A stretch of 44,452 nucleotides of DNA from Gammaproteobacteria bacterium (GTDB lineage: Bacteria; Pseudomonadota; Gammaproteobacteria; Pseudomonadales; Azotimanducaceae). Under the pieces are notes generated by a model, which was not told the origin of the DNA, did not search any database, and saw only the letters and a program-made list of their open reading frames with translations. Each line of letters begins with the position of its first letter. Position 1 is the first letter of the stretch. Where the stretch lies: positions 9,520 to 53,971 of the forward strand of contig PCCE01000028.1 of assembly GCA_002731575.1 (NCBI GenBank), in the 5' to 3' direction. The translations under genes and the position numbers were made by a program. Positions 33,707 to 42,272 of the stretch are shown here, piece after piece.

Positions 33707-35003
33707 GGTCAATTACCTGATGATAGTGCTGGGTAAATTCTTGGGCGGCGCGTGCCCAGGAGAATTGCTCCACAATGCGTTTTCTGCCCGCTCGACTCAA
33801 GCGCAAACGTTCTGCCGGGTGATCAAAAAGGTAGGCAATGGCCTGCGCCAGAGCCTCGGGGCTTTTGCTTGGTACCACCAAGCCCGCATCGCCGACTACT
33901 TCCGGTAGCGCGCCGCCGTCGGTTGAAACCAGCGGCACCTCGCAGGCCATGGCCTCGCCTGCCGGGAAACCAAAACCTTCGTACTCTGATGGCACGACGG
34001 CAACGCTGGCTCTGGCATAAAGCTTGGCAATTTCTGCGAACTCAATGCCGTGGTGAAACTCGATTCGCTCAGTCAGCCCCATGGCTTCGATAAGCTGTTC
34101 GGTTTTGCCGCCGGGTTTGGGGGCACCAATAAAGGTCAGGTGCAGCTGGGGATAGCGTTCGACCAGTTCGGCTACCGCAGGAATTAGGTGTTGGGTACCC
34201 TTCAAAGGCTGGTCGGCACTAGCAGTAGTAATGAGGTGGAATGGCTCTCTGGCCACATCGGGCTGGGGCTGAAACATCTCTGTGTCGATGCCGTTCAGCA
34301 CGACGCTGATGCGCGTTGACGGCAGCTCAAAGGCCGCGGCAATATCGCGCTTGGAGTTTCCGCTTACTGTCGTGATGAAGGGCAGCAGCCGGGCGACTCG
34401 AATTTGCATGCGCAGGAACAGGTGCCAACGTTTGATAAGCAAAGTCAGCCCCCAGTCGGCGTTGTTTTGCAGTGCAATATCCAGATCAAAGGTTATGGGG
34501 TGATGGATGGTGCTGGTCACCGCATAGCCCTGGCGGCGCAGGCTTAGCAGGCCGGTACACAGGCTCTGGTTGTCGTGCACGATGTCGTAGTCTGGTCGCT
34601 GCTGTTTGAAATAACGGCGCAACCGATGGCCAAAAGTGAACGGTTCGGGAAACCCACCGCTAACAAAGGATAGCCACTCGAAAAGGTTGATTGGGTCGAG
34701 CCAGCGCAGCTTGCTCAAGGCTCGCATGGGCTGCGCCTGAGCATACATGTTGAGTCCTGGCAGCTTGATCAAACCCACCCGTGGGTCTAACTGTGGATAG
34801 GGCTCGCCAGAAATGACGTCAACCCGATGACCTAAATCGACCAGCGCCTTAGATAAATGCTTGAGGTATACACCCTGGCCGCCGCTATACGGATTGCTGC
34901 GATAGCCCAAGAGCGCGATTTTGAGCAGTGGTCGGGCCTCGACCGAACTGGCGCTGAGGGGGGCATCCATAAAGCGTGCGTTTCCGGAGATGGGTTGGCG
35001 CAT
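33696..35003 (-). CDS. GT4-family glycosyltransferase
   Basis: About 435-residue GT-B glycosyltransferase. The N-terminal sugar-acceptor domain includes LGYRSNPYSGGQGVYLKHL, and the C-terminal donor domain has LNGIDTEMFQP and the E-x7-E motif in PSEYEGFGFPAGEAMACEVP. GT4 enzymes make alpha-linked glycans using UDP- or GDP-sugars with retention. ATG 35003 is chosen; ATG 34970 and GTG 35039 are alternatives. It is the promoter-proximal gene of the three-gene minus-strand set, 128 bases from the divergent metR. Confidence 0.88.
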   Translation of the reverse strand: MRQPISGNARFMDAPLSASSVEARPLLKIALLGYRSNPYSGGQGVYLKHLSKALVDLGHRVDVISGEPYPQLDPRVGLIKLPGLNMYAQAQPMRALSKLRWLDPINLFEWLSFVSGGFPEPFTFGHRLRRYFKQQRPDYDIVHDNQSLCTGLLSLRRQGYAVTSTIHHPITFDLDIALQNNADWGLTLLIKRWHLFLRMQIRVARLLPFITTVSGNSKRDIAAAFELPSTRISVVLNGIDTEMFQPQPDVAREPFHLITTASADQPLKGTQHLIPAVAELVERYPQLHLTFIGAPKPGGKTEQLIEAMGLTERIEFHHGIEFAEIAKLYARASVAVVPSEYEGFGFPAGEAMACEVPLVSTDGGALPEVVGDAGLVVPSKSPEALAQAIAYLFDHPAERLRLSRAGRKRIVEQFSWARAAQEFTQHYHQVIDHES

Positions 35004-35119
35004 GGTAATGGACTGTTGTAGTTGTGAACAGTCTGGCACGTATAACGCCTATGCTCGGGCAATTGGGCTTGGCCTCAACGGATAAAGATGAATAAAATTA
35101 CCGGACAACAGATACGAAC

Positions 35120-35132
35120 TGAATTTTCTTCA
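35120..35132 (+). promoter_or_regulatory. MetR-box (TGAA-N5-TTCA) at the metR start
   Basis: TGAATTTTCTTCA matches the MetR consensus TGAA-N5-TTCA perfectly and its last base is the A of the metR ATG. Binding there could allow autoregulation or affect the divergent glycosyltransferase operon. The functional role is inferred. Confidence 0.6.
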
Positions 35133-36061
35133 TGTCACAAATTGAAATACGCCACCTGCGAACACTGGTTGCGCTGCGCGAAACGGGTAGCTTGGTAGAG
35201 GCGTCGGAGCGCGTGTTTTTGACCCAATCGGCACTCTCTCATCAGATTAAGGAACTGGAAGGGCGGCTGGGTTGCTCGCTATTCTTGCGCAAAACTCGAC
35301 CGGTGCGTTTTACCAGTGCGGGTATTCGCATACTCAAGCTGGCCGACGAGGTGCTACCCAGACTGCATAACGCCGAGCTTGATCTGCAGCGTGTTGCTGG
35401 CGGTGAAACCGGCCGCATTATTATGGCCATTGAATGTCATAGCTGTTTCGAGTGGTTGCTGCCCGCCATCGACAGCTACCGCGATGCTTGGAGCGATGTA
35501 GAGCTGGATATTTCCAGTGGTTTTCACTTTGCGCCATTGCCAGCGCTGGCCCGGGGTGATTTGGATTTAGTGATCACTGCGGATCCAGTAGACGAGCCGG
35601 GTATCGCCTATTTCCCCGTATTTAGCTACGAGGCGCAGTTAGCGATCGCCAAGAATCATCCGTTAGTTAATAAACCATGGGTCGAACCAGCAGACTTGGC
35701 CCAGGAGGTGGTCATCACCTATCCGGTGGACCGCGATCGGTTGGACCTTTTTACCGGTTTTTTGCAGCCCGCAGGGGTTGAGCCCGAGCGCGTACGGCAT
35801 GCGGAACTGACCACTATGATCGTGCAGTTGGTGGCCAGCGGTCGTGGTGTCACCTGCCTGCCAAATTGGGCTCTGTATGAATACTTGCAGAATGACTATG
35901 TTGTGGTGCGCTCGCTGGGCAAAGAGGGCATTTGGCCTACACTTTATGCCGCAGTGCGCAAAGATCAGGCAGACGCGCCCTTTATGACCGCCTTCATCGA
36001 CGTTGCCAAGCAGGTATGTTTTGCGAATTTACGCGGCATCGTTACGGCAGAATTAGGCTAG
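35132..36061 (+). CDS. metR: LysR-family regulator MetR
   Basis: 309-residue LysR regulator. The helix-turn-helix is at residues 15-45 (GSLVEASERVFLTQSALSHQIKELE). The effector domain contains MAIECHSCFEWLLPAID and TYPVDRDRLDLFTGFLQPAGV, which closely match MetR of E. coli, the homocysteine-responsive activator of methionine genes. Divergent from the glycosyltransferase and followed by an argO-type gene immediately after the stop, so the two are probably one operon. A MetR box overlaps the start. Confidence 0.93.
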   Translation: MSQIEIRHLRTLVALRETGSLVEASERVFLTQSALSHQIKELEGRLGCSLFLRKTRPVRFTSAGIRILKLADEVLPRLHNAELDLQRVAGGETGRIIMAIECHSCFEWLLPAIDSYRDAWSDVELDISSGFHFAPLPALARGDLDLVITADPVDEPGIAYFPVFSYEAQLAIAKNHPLVNKPWVEPADLAQEVVITYPVDRDRLDLFTGFLQPAGVEPERVRHAELTTMIVQLVASGRGVTCLPNWALYEYLQNDYVVVRSLGKEGIWPTLYAAVRKDQADAPFMTAFIDVAKQVCFANLRGIVTAELG

Positions 36062-36670
36062 GTGAATGTTTATACCGCCCTAATCGCTGGCTTCAGTTTG
36101 GGTTTTGGGCTGATCCTCGCCATTGGTGCGCAAAATGCCTTTGTGCTCAAACAGGGCATTCGCAATCAGCATGTTTTTTGGATTTGCTTATGCTGTGCCT
36201 GTTCAGATGCGGCACTTATTGTTGCTGGAGTTGGTGGCTTTGCCAGCTTGATGGCGCTCTATCCTTGGGTTGATCCGTTGACTCGCTATGCCGGGGCGTT
36301 GTTTTTGTTGGTCTATGCGCTGCTTAGCTTTAAGGATGCGATTTTTGATGACGCCAGTATGGATTATTCCGGTGACGAACAGCCTCAGTCACTGCGTGCA
36401 GCCTTACTGATTTGCTTGGCCTTTACGTGGTTAAACCCGCATGTGTATCTCGATACCGTTGTGTTAATCGGTTCGGTTTCTACCCAGTACGCGGGCCAGC
36501 AAACTTGGTTTGCCCTTGGCGCAGTAATCTCCAGCTTCGTATTCTTTTTTGCCCTAGGTTACGGCGCTCGCTACTTGGGGCCGCTGTTTGCCAAACCTCG
36601 CGCCTGGCGTTACCTCAACGTATTTGTGGGCAGCACAATGCTCGCAATAGCGTTGAGTTTGCTGCTCTAG
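36062..36670 (+). CDS. LysE/ArgO-family amino-acid exporter
   Basis: 202 residues with six predicted helices. GLILAIGAQNAFVLKQGIR and LAFTWLNPHVYLDTVVLIGS are the ArgO signatures, with the family Asp in the second helix region (CSDAALIVAG). ArgO exports arginine and related basic amino acids; a broader amino-acid exporter is possible. The start is GTG directly after the metR TAG. A link with a methionine regulator suggests, but does not show, export of a sulfur amino acid. Confidence 0.87.
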   Translation: MNVYTALIAGFSLGFGLILAIGAQNAFVLKQGIRNQHVFWICLCCACSDAALIVAGVGGFASLMALYPWVDPLTRYAGALFLLVYALLSFKDAIFDDASMDYSGDEQPQSLRAALLICLAFTWLNPHVYLDTVVLIGSVSTQYAGQQTWFALGAVISSFVFFFALGYGARYLGPLFAKPRAWRYLNVFVGSTMLAIALSLLL

Positions 36671-36742
36671 ACACATGGGTTGGCATCGCCGCCAGACAAA
36701 TGGTGGTTATTTGGCCTTGCGAACCGGCTTTCTTTGGCGTTC

Positions 36743-37312
36743 TTAGGGAATAAGGGTATGCATCTGCCAGGTATCGCCGCGTAGCTCATAACGCAGCCGA
36801 TCATGGACGCCATTGTCTTGATTCAGGTCCAGGCGCTCGACCTCATCGGGTATAAGCAGCAGTCCTCTCGCGCCCTCGGGCGCCACCAGTGGTTGTGGGG
36901 CCGGGGCGCCCTGCAGGCGCTGCAGTAGTTCCTCACGATCACTTACCACACTGCCTTGAGCCTGCTGCTGGTAGAGCCAATCCAAGCGCTGGGGAACATC
37001 GGGTCTGAGCTGCCAGCTCTCGGCAATATGCTCGGCTGGTAACTCCTGACAGGTTGCCTGCATACGATACTGAATTTGCACCGACGGCCACCAAGTCTGG
37101 ATGACCACTCGACCCTGACTTTGCTGCCACTTAGGGCTGCTGGCATTGATGTAAATCGCCAAACCCTCGGGTACGTCGCGCAGTACCAGCGTGCGCGCCT
37201 GTGGTTGTCCTGTGGAGTCTACGGTGGCCAGTACGCAAACCGCTGCCATCGGGTCTTGCGCCTTGCGCGCTGACTGTCGGTCCTGATAAAAACGCTGTAA
37301 CGGCAGCTGCAC
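36743..37312 (-). CDS. Pyridoxamine 5'-phosphate oxidase-family FMN protein
   Basis: 189 residues with an FMN-binding split-barrel. AAVCVLATVDSTGQPQARTLVLRDV is the N-terminal FMN-binding strand set, and the C-terminal block HDRLRYELRGDTWQMHTLIP resembles the dimerisation region of PdxH. Some conserved PdxH residues differ, so it may be a PNPOx-like relative and not the vitamin-B6 oxidase. The GTG start overlaps the stop of the upstream hydrolase gene by one base (TAGTG). Confidence 0.8.
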   Translation of the reverse strand: MQLPLQRFYQDRQSARKAQDPMAAVCVLATVDSTGQPQARTLVLRDVPEGLAIYINASSPKWQQSQGRVVIQTWWPSVQIQYRMQATCQELPAEHIAESWQLRPDVPQRLDWLYQQQAQGSVVSDREELLQRLQGAPAPQPLVAPEGARGLLLIPDEVERLDLNQDNGVHDRLRYELRGDTWQMHTLIP

Positions 37313-38187
37313 TACAGTGACCCTCGTTGCGCTTGGTCGCGTTTAATAATGGCAATCCAGCGCTCAATGCTGATGAAGCCTTGACCCCATGCCGCGTAGC
37401 TTGCGAGGTCCTCGGCTATCTCGCCTTCGTCCTTGCCTGCCGCCAGTGCGCGGATTACCAACTGGCGGGTATCCTCTATCACTTGCAGGCAGCGAGCGAC
37501 TGCTGGGATATCTGCTACCGGCCCATGACCGGGAATCACCGTAATGTCGCCGGGCATGTCGCTAACAACCCGGCGCAGATTGGCAACGTAGCCATCTAGC
37601 GTGCCGCCGCTGTTTAGGTCGATGTAGGGAAAGGCGCCGTTAAACAGTTGATCTCCCATATGCAGTACGTTGGCGTTTTTGAACCAGACCATGGTGTCCC
37701 CATCGGTGTGGCCTTCCGGCAGGTGAATTAAAGCCAGTTCCTCACCATTAAAGTGAATGGTGACCGTATCCGTATAGGTAACCAAGGGCAGTGCGCTGGC
37801 GGGTAGCCCCTGTACTGCGAGCAAGCGTGCCCGCACGTTGTCGTGGGCGATGATAACGCCCGAGCGGCCAAACTCGGCGTTGCCGCCTACATGATCTTGG
37901 TGTTGGTGTGTATTGAGTACTAGGCGCGGGCGCTCGCCACCCAGCGCTGTTAGCGCCGCTTCGATTCTGCCCGCCATCGGCGCGTACTGATCGTCGATAA
38001 TAAGGGTGCCGTCAGCGCCGACTGAGACACCGATGTTACCGCCAGCGCCCGTCAGCACAAACAGGCCCTCGGCAAGAGGTAATGTGCTCACCGTTACATC
38101 AGCAAAGCGGTCGGCGGCCTGCAGGTGTAAAGGGCAGAAAACTAAAGCGGCAAGGCCAGTTAGCAGCAGGATGAAACGCTCTCTCAT
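37312..38187 (-). CDS. Secreted metallo-beta-lactamase-fold hydrolase
   Basis: 291 residues. The first 24 residues (MRERFILLLTGLAALVFCPL, then HLQA) form a signal peptide. The zinc motif is THQHQDHVGGN (His94, His96, Asp98, His99), followed by LPEGHTDGD, HMGDQLFNG and VIPGHGPVAD. This is the MBL-fold layout of hydrolases and glyoxalase-II-like enzymes acting in the periplasm. It has an expected GGAGC ribosome-binding site before the ATG. Substrate unknown; it is not an obvious beta-lactamase. Confidence 0.87.
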   Translation of the reverse strand: MRERFILLLTGLAALVFCPLHLQAADRFADVTVSTLPLAEGLFVLTGAGGNIGVSVGADGTLIIDDQYAPMAGRIEAALTALGGERPRLVLNTHQHQDHVGGNAEFGRSGVIIAHDNVRARLLAVQGLPASALPLVTYTDTVTIHFNGEELALIHLPEGHTDGDTMVWFKNANVLHMGDQLFNGAFPYIDLNSGGTLDGYVANLRRVVSDMPGDITVIPGHGPVADIPAVARCLQVIEDTRQLVIRALAAGKDEGEIAEDLASYAAWGQGFISIERWIAIIKRDQAQRGSL

Positions 38188-38246
38188 GCCAATAGCTCCG
38201 TTGTGTTCAAAGACAGATTGCATACATTGAAGACAAAGCCACTGTG

Positions 38247-38396
38247 TCATTCGTTGGCGGAATCATCCTGTCGTCGCATGGCGGCGATATCTTTTTGCAT
38301 TTCGCTCAAGCGAAACAGCACGTCGGGCATTTGGTCAGCGATACGCCATAGAAAAAAAGCGATAGCGCATAAAACGAGAAACGACAGAAATTCCAT
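38247..38396 (-). CDS. 49-residue single-helix membrane peptide
   Basis: MEFLSFLVLCAIAFFLWRIADQM is a membrane helix followed by a charged amphipathic tail (FRLSEMQKDIAAMRRQDD). AAGGAG lies seven bases before the ATG at 38396, better support than for the longer upstream in-frame start. It is 59 bases ahead of the MBL-fold hydrolase and likely in its operon. No named family recognised. Confidence 0.7.
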   Translation of the reverse strand: MEFLSFLVLCAIAFFLWRIADQMPDVLFRLSEMQKDIAAMRRQDDSANE

Positions 38397-38521
38397 AGTA
38401 GCTCCTTTGCAGGTAACAATAGACAAACAGCAGAGAGTAATAAGGGTATCCAAGCCCATGGGTAATGACACCCTCTAATCAGAATTCGTAGTTTATCTAT
38501 GCCTGTTGTTTGACTCGTTTA

Positions 38522-39034
38522 TCATTTGTGGTCCTCGGGTTGGGGTTGCCAGCAACCCTGTTGCTCACAGGATGCTGGGCGCAGATCGTGCCAGCTACCG
38601 GTAAACGACAGCCGTATCATGCCCAGGGTCGGCAGATTGAAATAGTCGTTTTGCGTCTGGCCTGCTTTATTCAATAGGTGCGCGAGATCACTGATGCCCG
38701 GATTGTGACCCACCACGGCACAGCTCTCGCAGTGGTCTGGGGTGCCTTTCAAGCAGTCGAGGATCGTATCGGCTCTGGCCAGATAAAGTGTGGGTTCGCT
38801 TATTACTTCGGCCTGCCAAACTGCGGCCAAAGGTTGGGCCGTTTGTTGGGTTCGTGTCGCCGGGCTGACCCATAGCCACTGTGCGGGTGGGTCAGAGTGA
38901 TTCTGCAAATGGGCTTGCAACTGCTCTACATTGGCCAGCCCTTGAGAGGTCAGTTGGCGTTGGGCATCAGTCTGTCTAATGCCCTGTACGTTCTGCGCTT
39001 GGGCGTGGCGAATCAGCCACAGGGTTCGCTGCAT
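38522..39034 (-). CDS. sixA: SixA-like phosphohistidine phosphatase
   Basis: 170-residue histidine-phosphatase-family protein. The catalytic RHA motif is LWLIRHAQAQ (His10); SPATRTQQTAQ and VVGHNPGISDLAHLL are the other active-site blocks. SixA removes phosphate from phosphohistidine of HPt or PTS proteins. The full family length and the short spacing fit SixA more than phosphoglycerate mutase. Confidence 0.88.
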   Translation of the reverse strand: MQRTLWLIRHAQAQNVQGIRQTDAQRQLTSQGLANVEQLQAHLQNHSDPPAQWLWVSPATRTQQTAQPLAAVWQAEVISEPTLYLARADTILDCLKGTPDHCESCAVVGHNPGISDLAHLLNKAGQTQNDYFNLPTLGMIRLSFTGSWHDLRPASCEQQGCWQPQPEDHK

Positions 39035-39066
39035 CGGCCCGCCTTAGAGGGTTTGTAGGCCATGAC

Positions 39067-39972
39067 TTAGTCCCATAGCGCAAAGAATTCATCGATGGCC
39101 TGCATCTGTCCGCCAGCGACTGCCGAAGGCACGATGATTGGGGTTTTGATGCCCGCGTCGAACCATGCCTCGACACCCTCGCGTACTTCCGTGGCGGAAC
39201 CAAATAGTGTGGTATCTGCCAGCCAGCGGTCGGACAAACATTCGCTCACGCGGTCGTAATCTTTTTCTGCCAACGCAGCCTCTACCCCATTCATTTCTTC
39301 CTCAAAGCCCGCTTCCCTCCAGTAGTTACGGTAGTTGGGCAGAAAGGCATAGCTAGTCAGAGTTTTACGATTCACCGCAGCAGCGGCAGCTTTGTCGTCA
39401 CTAATGCAGGTCGGAATCATGTTGCCAATGAAGAAGTCGTCGTTTGTCTTGGTTGCATCACTCAGGTTGCCAAGGGAGTGCGCCATATGCGAGCGCGCAC
39501 CGTTAGCGAATACCATGCCGCCGCCTACCTCTTGGGCCAGTTGAATCATTTTGTCGCGCAGGGTTGCCAGCACGATGGGAGGCAAGTCGCCGACGCGCGG
39601 TACCGCGTGCATATCCTCGACAAACTGGCGCATATCACTCAGCGGCTTGCCCGCAGTAATGCCCAAGCGGTTCAGGGCTGGTGCGTGGCTGACGCCAACG
39701 CCGAAACGAAAGCGGCCGTCGGAGATTTCATGCAAAAACGCGGCAGTTTGCGCGAAGTCGGTGACATTGCGAGTGTAAATGGGCGTGATACTGGTGCCGA
39801 TCATGACCTCGCTGGTATTCATGGCTACAGCGTTACACAGCGACAAGCTGTCACCGAGGCTCGGGCCAAAGATGCCGGGAAAGCCGCGACGTTCAATTTC
39901 TTGGGCTAGTTCGATAGTGCGCAGGCGGCGGCCGGGCACAGCGGCTAGGCTCACGGCAGGTAACTGGGTCAT
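39067..39972 (-). CDS. Luciferase-like (LLM class) flavin-dependent oxidoreductase
   Basis: 301-residue TIM-barrel monooxygenase-like protein. LAQEIERRGFPGIFGP, VMIGTSITPIYTRNVTDFAQTA and DGRFRFGVGVSHAPAL are the LLM signatures. The cofactor could be FMN or F420; F420 is common in similar actinobacterial members but no F420 genes are seen here. A strong GGAGAGGAGAG ribosome-binding site lies before the ATG. It is followed by sixA, 32 bases away. Confidence 0.82.
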   Translation of the reverse strand: MTQLPAVSLAAVPGRRLRTIELAQEIERRGFPGIFGPSLGDSLSLCNAVAMNTSEVMIGTSITPIYTRNVTDFAQTAAFLHEISDGRFRFGVGVSHAPALNRLGITAGKPLSDMRQFVEDMHAVPRVGDLPPIVLATLRDKMIQLAQEVGGGMVFANGARSHMAHSLGNLSDATKTNDDFFIGNMIPTCISDDKAAAAAVNRKTLTSYAFLPNYRNYWREAGFEEEMNGVEAALAEKDYDRVSECLSDRWLADTTLFGSATEVREGVEAWFDAGIKTPIIVPSAVAGGQMQAIDEFFALWD

Positions 39973-40049
39973 GTTCTCTCCTCTCCAGATATTGATTAAC
40001 CTTGGGTAGGTTACTTGAGCCTTAGAGGATCAACAAATTTGGTAGGCAT

Positions 40050-41129
40050 TTAAGACTGCAGAATTTGCCGCAGTTCCTGCAGTAGCAGCTCGTTTTGGGC
40101 GGGCGTACCGACAGTGATACGCAGCGAATCGCGCAGGCGTGGGGTGGCAAAGTAGCGCACCAAAATGCCCGCGTCTTTCAGCGCCTGATACAGCTGCTCG
40201 GCAGATCGGGCCGACGGTACTTGGGTGAGTAAAAAATTGGTCTGGCTGTCTGGGAGATCAAAGCCTAGTTGCCGCAGTCCTGCGGCCAATATGTCGCGGT
40301 CTTGGCGCACAGCCTGCCAAGTTTGCTTTGCGTAGACCTGATCTTGCATGGCTGCCAAACCTACCGCCTGGCTGATGGCGTCTACGTTGTAGCTATCTCG
40401 GGTCTTTTCCAAAATAGGCTGAATTAGCGAAGGGTGGCCGAGCAGGTAGCCGAGTCTGAGTCCAGCCAGCGAGTAGCCCTTACTAAAGGTGCGCAGTATC
40501 AACAGGTTATCGAGGTCCTGAACCAGTGCGCTGGCATCGGCTGCACCCTCGGTCGTAACAAAATCGGCATAGGCCTCGTCGATTAGTAGCACGCCTTGCA
40601 AAGCCTTGGCTAAGGCTTCGAGCCTGCTTATGGCAGTAAATTGGCCGCTTGGGGCGTGTGGGTTTACTACGCAGGTAAGCTGGGCGCCGGCGCGATTTAC
40701 GGTCTCGGCAAAGTCCGCTGGCAAAGACCAGTCCGCTGCAAGATCTTGGCTAACCATGCGTGCGCCCTGAATTTGGGTCAGCACCGGATAAAGCGAATAG
40801 GTCGGTTCTGTAGACGCCACCACCCCGCCCGGCGGTACGAATGTGGTCACCGCTAGCCGCAGGGCTTCGTCACCCGCATGAGTAACGACCACACAGTCGA
40901 TACTTACACCATGATGTTCGGCAATGGCCTGACGCAGGGCGCGGGCATCAGGCTGGGGATAAATCCGCAGCTGTTCGCTGGCAAAGGTAGCCAACGCCTC
41001 GGCTACTGCAGGACTCGGCGGATACGGATTCTCATTGGTGTTGAGTTTAATGCTGCGACCATCCTGAGGCTGCTCGCCAGAGGTATAGCCCTGCATTTGT
41101 GCGATGTTGGGACGCTCGAAGCGGCTCAC
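40050..41129 (-). CDS. hisC: Histidinol-phosphate aminotransferase
   Basis: 359-residue PLP aminotransferase of fold type I. The PLP lysine is in RTFSKGYSLAGLRLGYLLG; KLNTNENPYPPSP, VNPHAPSG and LLIDEAYADF are HisC signatures. It converts imidazole-acetol phosphate to histidinol phosphate in histidine synthesis. Its start overlaps the stop of the AI-2E permease gene by four bases (ATGA). It is isolated from a his operon, so it may also serve aromatic amino acids. Confidence 0.9.
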   Translation of the reverse strand: MSRFERPNIAQMQGYTSGEQPQDGRSIKLNTNENPYPPSPAVAEALATFASEQLRIYPQPDARALRQAIAEHHGVSIDCVVVTHAGDEALRLAVTTFVPPGGVVASTEPTYSLYPVLTQIQGARMVSQDLAADWSLPADFAETVNRAGAQLTCVVNPHAPSGQFTAISRLEALAKALQGVLLIDEAYADFVTTEGAADASALVQDLDNLLILRTFSKGYSLAGLRLGYLLGHPSLIQPILEKTRDSYNVDAISQAVGLAAMQDQVYAKQTWQAVRQDRDILAAGLRQLGFDLPDSQTNFLLTQVPSARSAEQLYQALKDAGILVRYFATPRLRDSLRITVGTPAQNELLLQELRQILQS

Positions 41130-42226
41130 TTTGAAGACTCATCTTGGCTATCGTCTGCCCCCGACGGAGGCTCTAGGTCGGTGAGTTCTTGCGCCGGTGC
41201 CAGCAGGCGTGCAAGCCACAGCGTGCCCGGACTGGCTTCCAGGGCAATTTTGGCGCTCATTGTCAGCGGTACCGATAGCAGCATGCCCACAGGGCCGAGC
41301 AGCCAACCCCAAAAGATTAACGATACGAAAACCACCAGCGCCGACAGGCCCAAGCCCTGCCCCATATAGCGTGGTTCTAAAATGTTGCCGACGACCGTGT
41401 TCACAACGAAAAAGCCTGCGACGACCAAGCCCGCCTCGGTAGGTCCTAATTGTACTAGCGCTAGTAGCACCGGCGGTATGCCAGCAATGATCGAGCCAAT
41501 GGTTGGTATGAAGTTTAGCAGCAAGGCCACCAACCCCCACAGCACTGGAAAGTCCACATCCAAGATCCACAAGAACGTGGTCACCATTAGCCCAGTCAGC
41601 ACACTGACCGATGTCTTGATGGCAATGTAGCGATTCATGGTGCCAGTGACGCGGCTAAAGTGGGCAAGGTCTCGGTCTGGGTTATTCAGTACCGCGCGCA
41701 ATTTTGGGTTGAAGCTGGCCGCCTCGGCCAAAATGAAAATCACCGTGAGGATGATTAAGAATCCGTTGCTCAATACCGAGCCAAGGCTGCGCAGGGCACT
41801 GCCAGCGAGGGTGAGAAGAGAGCCAAGGGGAAAGGCTTCGGTGATTATTTTTACGTCGAAAGGAATGTTCCAACTTTGCAGAAGTATGAGTACATCATTC
41901 TGTAGCGTTGCTAGCCGCTCCTGATAAAACGGCAGCTTGGCTGAAAAAGCCGAGGTGCTTTGGGTAAGTAGGGCAGCAATTAACCCAAGCGCCAAAAAGA
42001 TTCCGAGTATCACTGCGCCAAGTGCAAGGCCGTTGGAAAGTCCCTTGGATTTGAACCAAAACAACGGTGACGCAGCGATGGTGGCAATGAAGACTGCTAA
42101 CAACATGGGAACCACAAGGGGCTGCGCAGATTTTAGGCCTGCGGCAACAATGATGAGCGCCGCAAACACAATGAAGCCGCGGCCAGCGCTGTGTACCGAC
42201 GGGTCGTTGTGGTCTGATCCTGTCAT
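41126..42226 (-). CDS. AI-2E-family (PerM/UPF0118) permease
   Basis: 366-residue inner-membrane protein with about eight helices. The signature LLLNFIPTIGSIIAGIPPVLLALVQLGP and the C-terminal LSALVVFVSLIFWGWLLGPVGMLLSVPLT are typical of the AI-2E-family transporters. Members export autoinducer-2 in E. coli, but many act on other solutes or ions. Its tail is acidic (SGADDSQDESSK). It lies between the Nit-type hydrolase and hisC. Confidence 0.9.
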   Translation of the reverse strand: MTGSDHNDPSVHSAGRGFIVFAALIIVAAGLKSAQPLVVPMLLAVFIATIAASPLFWFKSKGLSNGLALGAVILGIFLALGLIAALLTQSTSAFSAKLPFYQERLATLQNDVLILLQSWNIPFDVKIITEAFPLGSLLTLAGSALRSLGSVLSNGFLIILTVIFILAEAASFNPKLRAVLNNPDRDLAHFSRVTGTMNRYIAIKTSVSVLTGLMVTTFLWILDVDFPVLWGLVALLLNFIPTIGSIIAGIPPVLLALVQLGPTEAGLVVAGFFVVNTVVGNILEPRYMGQGLGLSALVVFVSLIFWGWLLGPVGMLLSVPLTMSAKIALEASPGTLWLARLLAPAQELTDLEPPSGADDSQDESSK

Positions 42227-42272
42227 AGCCGATTGCTCATTGGGGTGTCTGTTTGACCTAGCCAGTGCAATG

